DNA of 64,000 bases from Drosophila persimilis (GCF_003286085.1 NW_020825317.1:3906001-3970000), one strand, 5' to 3'. Shown: positions 44,748-56,250, counted from the stretch's first letter. Notes: generated by a model not told the origin, from the sequence alone. Numbers and translations: made by a program.

Positions 44748-44750
44748 TTT

Positions 44751-45854
44751 TATACCCGATACTCAAAATGAGTATTGGGGTATATTAGATTTGTGGTAAA
44801 AGTGGATGTGTGTAACGTCCAGAAGGAATCGTTTCCGACCCTATAAAGTATATATATTCTTGATCAGCATCAATAGCCGAGTCGATTGAGCCCTGTCTGT
44901 CTGTCCGTCCGTCCGTCTGTCCGTCTGTCCGTCCCCTTCAGCGCCTAATGCTCAAAGACTATAAGAGCTAGAGCAACGATGTTTTGGATCCAGACTTCTG
45001 TGATATGTCACTGCTCCAAAAATATTTCAAAACTTTGCCCCGCCCACTTCCGCCCCCACAAAGAGCGAAAATCTGTGGCATCCACAATTTCGACGATACG
45101 AGAAAACTAAAAAAGCAGAATCGTAGAAGATGACTATATCTTCTAGAGTGCAAAATCTAAACCAGATCGTATAATTATTACAGCCAGAATCACGAAAACA
45201 ATTTCACTCTTTCTCGCTCTGTCTCACTCTAACACACAGGTTTCATGGTCGGTTTTGCCAATTGCAAAATATGAGTTCAAGGATCTCAGAACCTATAAAA
45301 GCCAGAGCAACCAAATTTGGTATCCACACTCCTGTGATATCGGACCTTGACCGTTTCCTGTCCAAATTTCGCAACACCCCCTTCCGCCCCCGCAAAGGAC
45401 GAAAATCTGAGGCAACCACAAATCTCAGAGACTATTAAGGCTAGAGTAACCAAATTTGGTGCACACACTCCTTTAAGATGTCACTATAAAACGTATATCT
45501 CAGAATTTTGCCCCACCCCCATCCGCCCCCACAAAAGACGAAAATCTGTTGCATCCACAATATTGCAGATTTGAGAAAACTAAAAACGCAGAATCATAGA
45601 TAATGACCATATCTATTAGATTGCTGAATCTGGATCAGATCAGACCATTTTTTTAGCCAAAAGGAACAAATCAATTTGCAGTGGCTACGCAGCGCCCGAC
45701 GTCACGCTCAGACTGATTTTCTGTCTCTCTCGCACGCACTCTTTGTCGTGTCGTTAAATATTAGCGGCGTCTGCGGGGGAGAGCCATACTGACTTAGTAT
45801 CGGGTATAACCGTAGAGTTGCGGTGTCCGCAGCAACTCACAACGTTCCCCCTCG
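44751..45854 (+). mobile_element. DINE-1 element inserted in BEL/Pao gag
   Basis: A full-length DINE-1 beginning TATACCCGATACTC and ending CGTTCCCCCTCG, with a GTCY array at about 44896-44936. It separates gag residues ...TYIAIKLSIKE (right) from the SLPRLSLPTFDG part (left), so it inserted after the LTR element did. Confidence 0.87.
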
Positions 45855-46092
45855 TTTCCTTTATGGATAGCTTGATTGCTATGTATGTATCCTCCAAATC
45901 TGCCCGTCCTTCATCATTCGGACTAAGGTCTTCAATATTAGCTTGGACATTTAAAACATTCTTGAAATACGTTTCTAAGATGTTCAACCAAAACAGGTAG
46001 CTGCAAAGCGAACGAACCGAGAATGCAAGCGCCGTTGAATGCGTTGTGGGTGACAAGCGAATCATAAAATTAAGGGAGAACGGCGAGAGCAA
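45855..46092 (-). pseudogene. BEL/Pao gag, upstream part
   Basis: LETYFKNVLNVQANIEDLSPN then DLEDTYIAIKLSIKE, the N-terminal gag helix region of BEL/Pao elements, running directly into the DINE-1 end. Confidence 0.7.
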
Positions 46093-46245
46093 GGCGAGAA
46101 CAATGAACCCGCGATCGAGACGAACAATTCTGATACGGTTTAGGAACTTTCGATTGCAGCTGCGAGACGAGCGAATGTTGTAATTGTTGCCTTTGTAGAT
46201 TGCGATTAGTTTAATTGTTCACAGAAGAATTAACATAACACACGT

Positions 46246-46263
46246 GCCCCACGTTGGGCGCCA
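46246..46263 (-). other. tRNA primer-binding site of the BEL/Pao element
   Basis: The minus strand reads TGGCGCCCAACGTGGGGC three bases inside the 5' LTR. The position and the TGG start are right for a primer-binding site. The primer tRNA was not identified. Confidence 0.65.
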
Positions 46264-46266
46264 AAA

Positions 46267-46562
46267 TGTTTATAAACGGAGTGTTTTCCGCATTAATGTT
46301 AATTCACGGATGGGGGTGTGTTAGTTTTTTCTGCAAAGTCTATACATGAGATATACAAGAGAAAAGTCGATCGATCCAGTTGAGCATAAGGCAATAACTA
46401 TTTATTACAAATCTTAGTGCTTGAGTACTGGGCATAAGAGAGAGAATACAGTGGTGAATTTAGTACAATCATGGTGAGAGTATATACAAAAAGTGAGCGT
46501 AGGCTCTCTATTTTACGAGGGTCATTTGAGTACTTTGCTCCTTAAAGGAGTTTGACCGCACA
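46267..46562 (-). repeat. 5' LTR of the BEL/Pao element
   Basis: TGTTTATAAACGG to GACCGCACA. It aligns along its whole length with 39672-39986, apart from the hairpin-forming extra bases in that copy and scattered substitutions. The right target duplication CCGAC follows at 46563-46567. Confidence 0.87.
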
Positions 46563-46983
46563 CCGACCATGAATCCTGTGTGTTAGAGAGAGAGACAGAG
46601 CGAGAAACAATGAAATTGTTTTCTTGATTCTGGCTATAATAATTGTACGATCTGGTTCAGATTTTACATTGTAGACCATACAGTCATCCTTCACGATAGG
46701 CGGGGCAAAGTTTTGAAATATATTTGTAACAGTGACATATCACAGATGTCCGGATATAAAATGTCGTTGCTCTAGCTCTTATAGTCATTGAGCACTAGGC
46801 GCTGATAGGGACGGACAGACGGACAGACAGACAGGGCTGAATCGACTCGACTATTGATGCTGATCAAGAATATATGTATATACTTTATGTGGGCGGAAAC
46901 GATTCCTTCTGGACGTTACACACATCCACTTTCACTACAAATCTAATATACCCCAATACTCATTTTGAGTATCGGGTATAAAA
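46563..46983 (-). mobile_element. DINE-1 (host copy), right piece
   Basis: CCGACCATGAATCCTGTG to GAGTATCGGGTATA. It completes the DINE-1 whose other pieces are at 38298-38465 and 39538-39671. A block near 46695 is shortened. Confidence 0.85.
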
Positions 46984-47130
46984 ATCATCTAGCAAGAGAA
47001 TCTCGTGCGGCAAATGTACATTGCTTGGTATCATAGCCGACGAGTGCGGATCGCCGGACCATATCAACGAACCCAAATTGAAGTCGCCAACAACGCAGAG
47101 GTGCTGACGGTCTCGCAGAATACCATAACA
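46984..47130 (-). pseudogene. Jockey-like LINE endonuclease, 5' half of a split copy
   Basis: The minus strand reads QHLCVVGDFNLGSLIWSG at about 47108-47055, with the GDFN motif of APE-type LINE endonucleases, then PSNVHLPHEILLLDD ending at the DINE-1 border. The continuation GLTKVNSF starts at 38284, across the nested insertions. Confidence 0.75.
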
Positions 47131-47837
47131 TATATTTTAGCAATGTTTTGAGTGTGTGACAGCTATTCGGTGGAATGTCCCTCTAGTACTGGCGGTGGCG
47201 ATTGACCATGCCCGAACTACTGATTTGGCTGGTTCCTACATGGGTACTTTCCGGACTAACCCTATGGTAAACGAACGCCGAACCACTCAAAGAAGAGACA
47301 AAAAATGAAGAGACCAGGTAGCTAAAAATGATGCTGGAATGTTCTTTGCGTTTGGCGTTTGTGCAAATCAGTGCGACTGTCCAAGTGATTATAATTATTC
47401 AATTTTAAACAGTAAGTCACAGCAAATGTATAGCAAACGGCATTTGCGTAGGCTCAATAAAGAAATATAAGACAAATATGCAGCCAAACATAATCGTGTT
47501 AGCGGAGAAACAGTTTTGTGCGGTGAAATAGAAAAAGTTGAAGGCCGCGAAATAGGAAAGTGACACTGAAAAATTTAAAGAACTTCTTTAGAGTTTTGAT
47601 TGGTAGGCTTATTTGCTTTTTGGTTTTTTCTTATGCCTATTATATCTGTATTTTATGTTTATAGATGCCATAACTGTAGATACGGGGACTGGATCAGCTG
47701 AAGTCCAGATTAGGAAGGCCCTACAGCTGCAAATAAAAACGTTTTTTCAAAAACAGTACCACCGCGAACCGCAGACCTTAATTAGTAAATTTAAAAACTA
47801 AAATGAAATATATAATAAAAGAAATGAAGATTGATAA

Positions 47838-47925
47838 CGTACTTCATGGGTACCCATTTCACTAGCTACTTCATGGGTATCCATTTCATCACTAGCTACT
47901 ACATGGTTACTCATTTCTACTGGAC
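47838..47925. repeat. Short tandem repeat, about 27-30 base period
   Basis: TACTTCATGGGTACCCATTT-like words recur about three times in unit B. Unit C (57610-57670) has about two. It is a small minisatellite that differs in copy number between the two units. Confidence 0.6.
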
Positions 47926-48059
47926 GAGTACACATAGCACTTGTTCGGGGGTAAACGATGTGGTATCGCTGGTCCCCATGTCGTAGGACATTGCGGGTAA
48001 AAATGGAAATGATGAAAAGCATTGTTAAGGGTTAGTAAAGAAAGTACCCCTGGTCTTTT

Positions 48060-48545
48060 AGGGAGTGGTGATATCACCACCTCCGAACTAGTTCCCAGTA
48101 CTGCTGGGGTACGATGCGCTAATAGCGTCTCCGACTGGCCAGCCACCGCCACACCAATCTGATACAGAACAGAGTCACCATCCAGTAGGGTGTGTCTGAC
48201 GGCCACAATGACCCCACCTCCTCTGCAGCGCTTCGTCTTGGCACAATCTCTGTCCTTACGAAACACCTGGAAAAGGTTAGGATCGAAGTATTCGTTGTCG
48301 AAAAAGCTTGAATTGAGCCAGGCTTCAAACAAAATGACAACGTCGAAGTCACACGTAGAGGTAGCCAAGCTGACAGCCTGAGTCTTGGCACCGTCCATCG
48401 GCACGGTCACAGAAAGTGGCGGTGCCGTCCTGTTAGTGGCCACGGAAGATGGATCCAGAGGAGGTTCAGGCATATCCCACTGAACCAAAGGGCCGAGACC
48501 CATGCTTGAAACCTGCTTATGTGCCGGAGTCTGAAATAGCAGCAC
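48060..48545 (-). pseudogene. LINE ORF2 start (APE endonuclease), unit B
   Basis: FDVVILFEAWLNSSFFDNEY and RGGGVIVAVRHTLLDGDS (the second about 48267-48210) are the N-terminal blocks of a jockey-type endonuclease. The protein is cut off after about 70 residues of the domain. The same fragment occurs at 57806-58291 in unit C (RCREGGV instead of RCRGGGV). Confidence 0.72.
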
Positions 48546-48779
48546 ACCATCCTCGTCCAGAAGATTGGGCAGGGAGAGCCAATCTAGGTGATGATGCTAA
48601 AGAGTGTTCCACATAAGAGTGCACGACGGGCTGCTGACTCTTCGTCAAAAAAGTGCAAGCAGAATATTTTGTGGAGAAGCGGCGATCATAAAACCAAAGG
48701 GGTTTCACTGGGGTTTTTTTTGAAGTGGATGAACCTGGAGCTTTCTGAGCCTGCGTGGACGTCCGCAGTGGCACAGCTG

Positions 48780-49030
48780 CATACAGCTTAATTGCCGTCA
48801 AATGAGCTTCCTCATCAGGCCTCTGTCTAAGCGCGAAACCCTTACCGATACTGGCCAGAATCTAGCATCAAAGACCACGGGGAACACCAGATAACGCAGA
48901 TAGATCAGCATCTCGCTTAACCAATTTCACGCAAGAAATTTCCTCCTCCGGCATCTTGAGTTTATCGGCAACAAATTTCACCACCGCCTCTGGCCCCGTC
49001 GCGGTAGCAAATTTACCAATATGCAGGTAT
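48780..49030 (-). pseudogene. LINE ORF1 (FP25-like domain) fragment, unit B
   Basis: The minus strand reads LHIGKFATATGPEAVVKFVA and EEEISCVKLVKRDADLSALS, the pattern of the baculovirus-FP-like domain found in ORF1 of insect LINEs. It breaks at the end. The unit C equivalent is at 58540-58780. Confidence 0.6.
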
Positions 49031-49059
49031 GCCATAACAAATTAGGCATAGATTGGGGT

Positions 49060-49290
49060 AATTTCATTGAGAGTTTTCTTTACTCCGCCCGACTACCATT
49101 AGCCAGCATCCATGGCAGAGATATGACCGTGGCAGGACTGTCTCAGCTTTCTTTAGGCTGGGCACCAACACTGCCTCGGTCTTGTGTGGAGCGAGTTCGA
49201 GCCCGATCCTCTCCAGCCACTGTTGAATACGCGCTATTGTCTGGTTGCAAGTCTTCTCCAAGTCTTTTCCAAGAGTTTTCCCACCACTAG
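49060..49290 (-). pseudogene. LINE reverse transcriptase fragment, unit B
   Basis: WLERIGLELAPHKTEAVLVPS is the post-catalytic thumb-side block of R1/I-type reverse transcriptases. In unit C (58973-59233) it is preceded by VTLDIKNVFSTAMW, the block with the first catalytic Asp, but the core between is deleted. In B part of that is also missing. Confidence 0.68.
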
Positions 49291-50143
49291 AACAGCCACA
49301 TCGTCTGAAAAACCCACCATATGCACTACGTGGGGAAGGCTGAGTCGCAATATGACGAGCCTATTGAGTCCTGTACAGCCGACAGAACTTTTGCGGCGGT
49401 CACTAGGTCATTACAGGCATTCTTCTCATCTTTACCCTTTACCACTGAAAAATTCTTTTTCTTTTCAGGCATTTCGGATTCTTTGGAATATGAATACTCG
49501 TAGAAGCCCTCAGGAACCGCAGGCGTCGGTCACCAACCGAACAGAGGCCCAGGGTATGGCCCAGGGTATGGAGCAAGTCTCCCTGTTTCCAACACTTCCT
49601 CTAAGTGACACTTCACAACTTGGCTAAGGGATGCAAGCAAATTCCATCTTGAATCCGCATTCTTCTGTAGATGCTCCGACTTGAATAGGGGATTAGATTC
49701 AAGGCCAGACTGGAAAATGCGGCACAGAACATTTCGAAGGAGATAAGTCAAGTCTCTCAATTGTTCCCACTAAAAACTCCACTAACATTATCCTACTTAG
49801 ATATATGTACATATATTCAATATTCGCATTGGGCTATATCTAAACTCCAATTCTATGACAATTTGGTTGCCTCGTTTTTCTTAATTTCTCTAACTTAGTT
49901 TCGACAAAATATCGAGCTATTCTAGCTTTCCCATTTGGGAATTAGTAAGTATGAATAGTAGCAAAATGTATATGCTATAAGGCCATATTCATTGCTATGA
50001 TTAGATGTACTCGTACGTTTGTAGGTGTTTAGATTCCGATGTAGATGTGGTAGCTGAGATTGCGATGGACATAAAATTGAAATTCATATCAATTGCTGTC
50101 AAAAGAAATTAGTTAAAATACATAACAAAAAAAGAGCATTTTT

Positions 50144-50592
50144 TATACCCCCCCTTCCATAAAAAGTATATATGTATATTCTTGATCAGCATCAATAGTC
50201 GAGAGTCGATAGAGCCATGTCTGTCTGTCCGTCCGTCCGTTTGTCCCTCTCTATGAGCACCTAGTGATATGTATTTCAAAATTTCACCCCACCCTCTTCC
50301 GCCATCACAAAGGACGAAGATCTGTGGCATCCACAATTTTGAACAATCATAGAGAATAACCATATCTACCAGATTGCCGAATCTGAATCCGATCGGATTA
50401 GTATTATAACCGAACAAATCAATTTGCAGTGGCTACGCAGCGCCCGACGACACGTTCTGACTGATTTTCTGTCTCTCTCGCACGCACTCTTTGTCGTGTC
50501 GTTCGGTCTGGCGGAGGAAAGCCATACTGACTAAGCTTCTGGCATAAATGTAGAGTTTCGGTCGCAGCAGCAACTCACAACGTTCCCCCTCG
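50144..50592 (+). mobile_element. Short DINE-1 element, copy B
   Basis: The same ancestral insertion as 32590-33015 and 60409-60857, with the CTCTCTCGCACGCACTC block present. It lies exactly 10,265 bases before the copy in unit C. Confidence 0.86.
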
Positions 50593-51238
50593 TTAGTGTT
50601 TACCTTTGTGTTCACATAAGGGACAACTCTTAGCCATCTTCCATGTTATTTGGTGTGGTTTCAGAATTGTAGTGTATTAAATATAATCAAATATATAAAT
50701 GGCTTTTTTTGTGTTCTGGCTCATTCTGCTTTGGTGGGATGGCTAATGGCTGCTGGCAGGCGATCGGCTGTCATTGCGTTGCACATCAATTTAATTTCTG
50801 TTAAAGAGATTTGATAAAATATAAAAAAGAAAACAAGATAATTATTTTGCGTTTACATTTGTGTTCAGATTATGCAAAACTCATAATCATTCTCTACACC
50901 CAATAGAATGAGTGGATTTTTAGTGTTGTGGTTTTCTTGCTGGCTTTTGATATCCAGATGCAGGTGCTGGGGCTTTGCTGCGATGGCGATGCACTTCAAA
51001 TGTCAAGTCGTTATTTCTGTCAAATGAAATTATGTAGATAATAAAAAAACAATAAACTTATTTGGCGTTTACATTTGTGTTTAAATTGGGCCCATCTCTC
51101 AGTCAGCATTAGTGTCCTTGGGTTACTGTGGCGTTGAATATTAAACATAGTCCAAAAAACAAATGGATTATTATGCTCTGGCTGGGGGGCTTTGGCTCTG
51201 GCTGGGATGGCTAATGGCTGATGGCTGACCGCTTAAGC

Positions 51239-51910
51239 TCAGAAGCCACGGTTCTCGTTGAGCTCCTTATGTGGTGTCAGATCCTTGGTGATCGAAAAGG
51301 GGGCTCCATCACGAAACATCTTGCAAATGAGACTGCCCAGATTCTTGGCATCATGCATGCCGGAGTGAGCACGTCCCTGGAAGGTCAGCCTCACATGTTC
51401 CAGGGCATTGTTGAAGCTGAAGGGACAATACTTGTACCACTTCTTGTAGATGGCCCTCGCGTCTATCCACTGATTGAAGCAGGTTGGTTTACGTATATTC
51501 TTGCGTGCGCACTCCTTGGCCAGACAGATTCCAAAGTCCCAGTTCGTCCAGGTGACGAAGAAACAGTTTCCCTGTGGATTGGTCATACTCATCTTTGGTA
51601 GCACCAGGTTGCGGGCGCTCAATTCCTTCTTCAGCCATTCGATAAAGGAATTGAGTGCCGTCTGCAGTGGCACTCCCGCCTCCACAGTCTTCTGCTGAAT
51701 GCCCGTCAGACTGGTACAGTATTCGCTCAGTTGCGGCGACTCCACGGGCATCACGTACTTGTGAAACTCCGCCTCGACCATTCCCGTTTTCAGATTGACC
51801 AAATTGGCTGGGAACTCAATTATCTCCGACAATCTAAATTGTTGAGCCGGTTGATTTTCCCAGCAGGTGGCCTCGAAGTCCACGGATATGGCATAAGTAA
51901 AAGGATGCAT
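51239..51910 (-). CDS. ERI-1/Snipper-like DEDDh exonuclease, copy B
   Basis: 223 residues, intact frame, same start and stop as copy A. Asp11, Glu13, Asp125, His182 and Asp187 are all kept. The motif III loop is changed from HSGIDDAKN to HSGMHDAKN (I185M, D186H), caused by CG to GC at two adjacent bases. Asp186 is not one of the four metal ligands but is strongly conserved in ERI1-type proteins, so activity may be altered. There is also I36N near the N-terminus. From residue 127 on it shares a set of replacements with copy C that A lacks (GIC for ETC, CPFSFNNAL for HPFNFGKAL). The promoter element TCGATATCTATCGAT is conserved upstream. Confidence 0.85.
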   Translation of the reverse strand: MHPFTYAISVDFEATCWENQPAQQFRLSEIIEFPANLVNLKTGMVEAEFHKYVMPVESPQLSEYCTSLTGIQQKTVEAGVPLQTALNSFIEWLKKELSARNLVLPKMSMTNPQGNCFFVTWTNWDFGICLAKECARKNIRKPTCFNQWIDARAIYKKWYKYCPFSFNNALEHVRLTFQGRAHSGMHDAKNLGSLICKMFRDGAPFSITKDLTPHKELNENRGF

Positions 51911-51949
51911 TGTAAACTTCTTGGATTTGCGTGAATTCTTTAACTTTCT

Positions 51950-52144
51950 TTAACTGGATCTGGACGAGCTCCTTTCAGGAATATTCTCTGATGTATTAGC
52001 CCAGTTGCTTTGTACACTTTTATGAAGGCCGACTTTGTTTGTGCAATTCCAATTGAATTCTTTTTCTTTGTAATGTAATATGCTGTCGCTTTTTTGCCAG
52101 TGCTTGCTGTTTTTGCTGAGTAACGATAACTTTTGACCTATCAT
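51950..52144 (-). other. 64-codon ORF upstream of nuclease copy B
   Basis: Equivalent of 34335-34529, with one residue change (NSKHW for NCKHW). It ends 39 bases before the nuclease start. Status is uncertain, as for copy A. Confidence 0.3.
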
Positions 52145-52162
52145 TGCAATTTTTGCATTTAT

Positions 52163-52177
52163 TCGATATCTATCGAT
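52163..52177. promoter_or_regulatory. TCGATATCTATCGAT element upstream of nuclease B
   Basis: Identical to the element at 34548-34562; the likely core of the copied promoter. Confidence 0.5.
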
Positions 52178-52548
52178 TTTTAATAAAATGCAACTTTGTA
52201 GTACAATTGTCAGTCGGTAAATAAAGCGCAGTGAAAAGAAAAGTTTAGTGCCTTTTACGAAAAGGAACGTTGTGTGGCGCAGCTACGGCCGCGATTTTAA
52301 ATTTATACCCTAGCAATTAGTGCGAGTGAAAAACACATAGTATAGTGAGTGTGAGTGAGACGGCATATGTTGATGTTGATTAACCCTTAACAGGCCCGTG
52401 GGGTTTACAATTTTAAAATAAAATGATTTTACTGATACAGAAATATTTAAATTTTGTGCAGCCATTAATAATTTTGCTTCAAAATTTTTAGTAATATTAA
52501 AATGTTCTTTTACATAATATATAAATATTGCTTATAATTCTTTGTGTT

Positions 52549-53679
52549 TATACCCGATACTCAAAATGAGTATTGGGGTATATTAGATTTGTGGTAAAAG
52601 TGGATGTGTGTAACGTCCAGAAGGAATCGTTTCCGACCCCATAAAGTATATATATTCTTGATCAGCATCAATAGCCGAGTCGATTGAGCCATGTCTGTCT
52701 GTCCGTCTGTCCGTCTGTCCGTCCGTCCGTCTGTCCGTCTGTCCGTCTGTCCGTCCCCTTCAGCGCCTAATGCTCAAAGACTATAAGAGCTAGAGCAACG
52801 ATGTTTTGGATCCAGACTTCTGTGATATGTCACTGCTACAAAAATATTTCAAAACTTTGCCCCGCCCACTTCCGCCCCCACAAAGGGCGAAAATCTGTGG
52901 CATCCACAATTTTAAAGATACGAGAAAACAAAAAACGCAGAATCGTAGAGAATGACCATATCTTTTAGACTGCAGAATCTGAATTGGATCGTATTACTAT
53001 TATAGCCAGCATCAAGAAAACAATTTCATTTTTTCTCGCCCTGTCTCTCTCTAACACACAGGTAGCATAGGCGGCTTTGCTTAGAGTAAAACATTAGCGC
53101 CTAGATCTCAGAGACTATAAAAGCTAGAGCAACCAAATTTGGTATCCACACTCCTAATATATCAGACCGAGACGAGTTTGTTTCAAAATTTCGCCACACC
53201 CCCTTCCGCCCCCGCAAAGGATGCAAATCTGGGGATATTCACAAATCTCAAAGACTATTAACGCTAGAGTAACCAAATTTGGAATCCGCACTTCTCTTAG
53301 ATCTCACTATGAAACGTGTATCTCAAAATTTCGCCCCACCCCCTTCCGCCCACACAAAGGACGAAAATCTGTTGCATCCACAATATTGCAGATTCGAGAA
53401 AAACTAAAAACGGAGAATCATAGATAACGACCATATCTATCAGATTGCTGAATCTGGATCAGATCAGATAATTTTTGTAGCCAAAAGGAACAAATCAATT
53501 TGCAGTGGCTACGCAGCGCCCGACGTCACGCTCAGACTGATTTTCTGTCTCTCTCGCACGCACTCTTTGTCGTGTCGTTTAATATTAGCGGCGTCTGCCG
53601 GAGGAAAGCCATACTGACTTAGTATCGGGTATAACTGTAGAGTTGCGGTGTCCGCAGCAACTCACAACGTTCCCCCTCG
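52549..53679 (+). mobile_element. DINE-1 element, insertion private to copy B
   Basis: A full-length DINE-1 with a long GTCY array (about 52691-52757), inserted in a T-run. Copies A (34929-34943) and C (62811-62822) show the uninterrupted run TTTGTG followed by T's then ATGCTATTTATATAA. The element replaces nothing; T's lie on both sides. Confidence 0.88.
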
Positions 53680-54109
53680 TTTTTTTTTATGCTATTTATA
53701 TAATCTAATATGCAATATGTAATTTTTTTTCGTCCGTGAATAGTGTTGTGTTGCTCATGAGTAACGTTTACCCAACACTATCCGCATCAACAAGCAAGCA
53801 TGCACTGACGATAAGGTACAACACGAACGAGCTTCGGCTCTTGATGAGTCCGCCGTGTACAATTTCATTCTGCCCTACAATAAGTCAGTGCATACTGCAC
53901 GATGAAGAGTGTGTGTGAGAGTGAGATAGATAGAGAGAGAGGGAGAGAGGGGGAGAGAGATAATGAAAATGAGTAAGCGCGTGAACGGCGTTGTGTAGCC
54001 ATTGAAAATTAATATTTTCATTCCGGCGTAATAATAATCATTATCCGATCTGATCCAGATTTCCAGATTATTCTGGCTAGTTAGTTTTCTCGTATCTTCT
54101 GTTTATGCT

Positions 54110-54680
54110 CCAAACCTCAATTGTAACGAACCTAAACGGGTCTACAACACCGACCCCAACGCGAATTCCGACTAAGAACACTTAACAACATTTAAGACAC
54201 CACATCCCCCACTTTTTCACTCGCCGCCAAGAGAATACCCCATAAAGTGACGACTAATAATACCCGGTCACGCGGATCCTCCACTCCGGTCCGAGCAACC
54301 GATCAGGTGCAGTCTTCCAGGTTCATCAACCGCGAAGACGATGACACACCTAGGAAGACCACGACGAGCACCAACGGACCCTAAGTCGGAGTGGAATAAA
54401 CCAGGTCAACCCACAACCGCCAAATCGGCAAAATCCGAGCTCCGAGTCTAGACGTTACCCCGCAGAGTAACTCGGACTCACCAAAAACATAATAACAAAC
54501 GAAGAAACGAATAAAAGCCAAACCAAGTTTTTAAATAATACGAACAGCGTAGGTCATTACAAAGGGTCGAGGCTCTGGCACTATTCCACTCTACGTCCCT
54601 AAGCACCGTTCGACGCACACCACAAGTGACTCTCGACCAGGCCCCGCTTCAATCTCTTTGCCACAGGCCAACCACAACGC
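54110..54680. other. C-rich non-coding stretch, repeated in unit C
   Basis: A sequence without ORFs, poor in G on this strand, next to an LTR-type gag fragment. It could be an LTR or leader of that element. It recurs at 63300-63880. Confidence 0.35.
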
Positions 54681-54935
54681 CTCCGTTAAGGTTCCATCCA
54701 TCTATAAAATTCTTGTGGATTGACCTTGGACGTAACTGAGCTTACCTCAGCCGGAAATAGGTCCATCACACAATTATATTTCAAACGACGAGATTCTAAA
54801 AGAACATTAAGCCCAAAGAGCAGTCGACATTTTTCAAATACACTCGCCAAGTCGATGGCAAAGCTACACCCACTGGAGAAATCCAGCTTATTTTGTACCT
54901 CTATAACTTACCAGGAATAATTCAAATTACATGGC
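54680..54935 (-). pseudogene. Ty3/gypsy-like gag fragment, unit B
   Basis: The minus strand reads EVQNKLDFSSGCSFAIDLAS then ESRRLKYNCVMDLFPAEVSS and NPQEFYRWME. This resembles the W-x-x-x-VE-x-QF...KYN-x-V...EV block of insect gypsy-type gag proteins. It is a short broken piece, seen again at the right edge of the window (63880-64000). Confidence 0.5.
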
Positions 54936-55017
54936 ACACCGCTTGTGTCAAATAATGTATCCATTACCGTATGAGATGCAAAAATTTCAAAAATATTGGT
55001 CATACAGCAAAATACTA

Positions 55018-56250
55018 AATATCCAGGGCTTCCCCTGGAGTAGTGCGTAGCCCGCCAGTTACGCATAGCTATGCCATGCGTTGAACTCTACTGAGTCTGT
55101 TGAAACAAGTTCTTTTGTCTAGGGCTGGCCACCATACTACCACTCTATAGAGCATCATTGGTCGTGTGATGGCGGTGTATAGCTTCCGAACTATATACGG
55201 GGCCATTCCCTATTTTAGTCCGATTGCTTTCCTGCATGTATAGAGGTCCACTGTCCACTGTCCACTGTGCACTGTGCATTCTTTACTCTATCCTCTATCC
55301 GTTTTAGACGGGTTGACATTTGACGGCCTGCATTTGTCTGCCCATCTCTAAATCGTCGTGCGATTACTTGTTATGCACCCACAGTTCGTTCACTGCCACG
55401 TTCCATAAGAGGGGCGAGAGGACTCCGCCCTGTGGTCTTCACCCTTCCGAAAGGCATGCCGGGATGCACCCGTGGGAGAATATTCCCTCGTTAATTATTT
55501 TGAGCCAATTAATGGTTTTTGGTTGGGCAGGGATAATGCCATCTGTCCCCGCAGACTTGTATGGTTTGAAGCTTTTGATCGACCAGAAAATGTTCTCCTG
55601 GCTTAGCAGGTTCAGGATGGCATTTGAGCCGACAGAAGACGGCGCGCAGTATATGGGTCTGTTTTTATCGTAGCCAGGGTAGTGAGTATTAAGGAGCAGA
55701 TTTAGCGACTCATCGCTGGACGTGGTTCAAGATTGGTCGACATTCTTCAAGTAGCCCAGTCTGGGTGTAGTCTTCGAAAGAACTTACGTCAAGAGGCGCG
55801 TTTGGCTTTCGATAGTTCTTTGTTGTAGGTTGACAGACTGGCCTTGTAATCGGCCAAGTTTTGCTCAACGTTTTCAGCCTTAGCTTTATTGAAGAGTCTC
55901 CGGAGCTTTCCGGAGTTCGCCCAGTTTCGGAGTCTACCATTCAGGTTTCTTCCGGCCTCTGTTCTTGCCAGAGGGGCAGGATTTATCGAGCGCTTTAATG
56001 CAGGCGTCGGTGAAGCTCTCCTCCTCAGGTGGGGACTCAGGGAGAACACGACAAAGGCAGTCAGAGTACCGAGTCCAATTTGTCCGCCTGCGGGTCCGGA
56101 ATTGAACTGGCTTCGTTAATGAAAAGGAGAATACAGTTTCCATGTTACTGTGGTCCGAGAAGGAGTGTTTTTCCAGGACCCTCCAGGTAACAATGTTCCC
56201 CTCCATCTCATGAGAGGCAAGCGTGTGGTCCAGGACCTCCTTGTGGTTTT
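55018..56250 (-). mobile_element. LOA/I-like LINE fragment, unit B
   Basis: Alignable with 35185-36165: LDKSCPSGKNRGRKKPEW, VDQSWTTS-type linker, and the RT start with a short deletion. It retains more of the 3' part (ALDKRTCL plus about 150 further bases). It is broken by frameshifts. Its right end joins a DINE-1 at 56251. Confidence 0.68.

Larger units (their letters stand above)
39672..46562 (-). mobile_element. BEL/Pao LTR retrotransposon, interrupted by DINE-1
   Basis: An LTR element of about 5.8 kb without its insertion, with two similar LTRs (39672-39986, 46267-46562), both TG...CA. It is flanked by a CCGAC duplication (39667-39671 and 46563-46567). Order on the minus strand: gag, CCHC knuckle, aspartic-protease-like region, reverse transcriptase with YVDD, RNase H region, integrase. 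This order and the gag and protease types are those of BEL/Pao. Stops and frame changes separate the domains and a DINE-1 sits in gag, so it is not autonomous. Confidence 0.88.

Noticed and set aside
45286..45574. Small open frames (for example 60-75 codons with ATPPSAPAKDENL-like sequence) recurring at several places
   Set aside because: They are translations of the same DINE-1 internal modules in different copies and have no coding character.
52690..52757. Array of GTCT/GTCC units, looking like a short-repeat array
   Set aside because: It is the GTCY tetranucleotide microsatellite inside DINE-1 and recurs in every DINE-1 here. There are no spacers, so it is not a CRISPR-like array.
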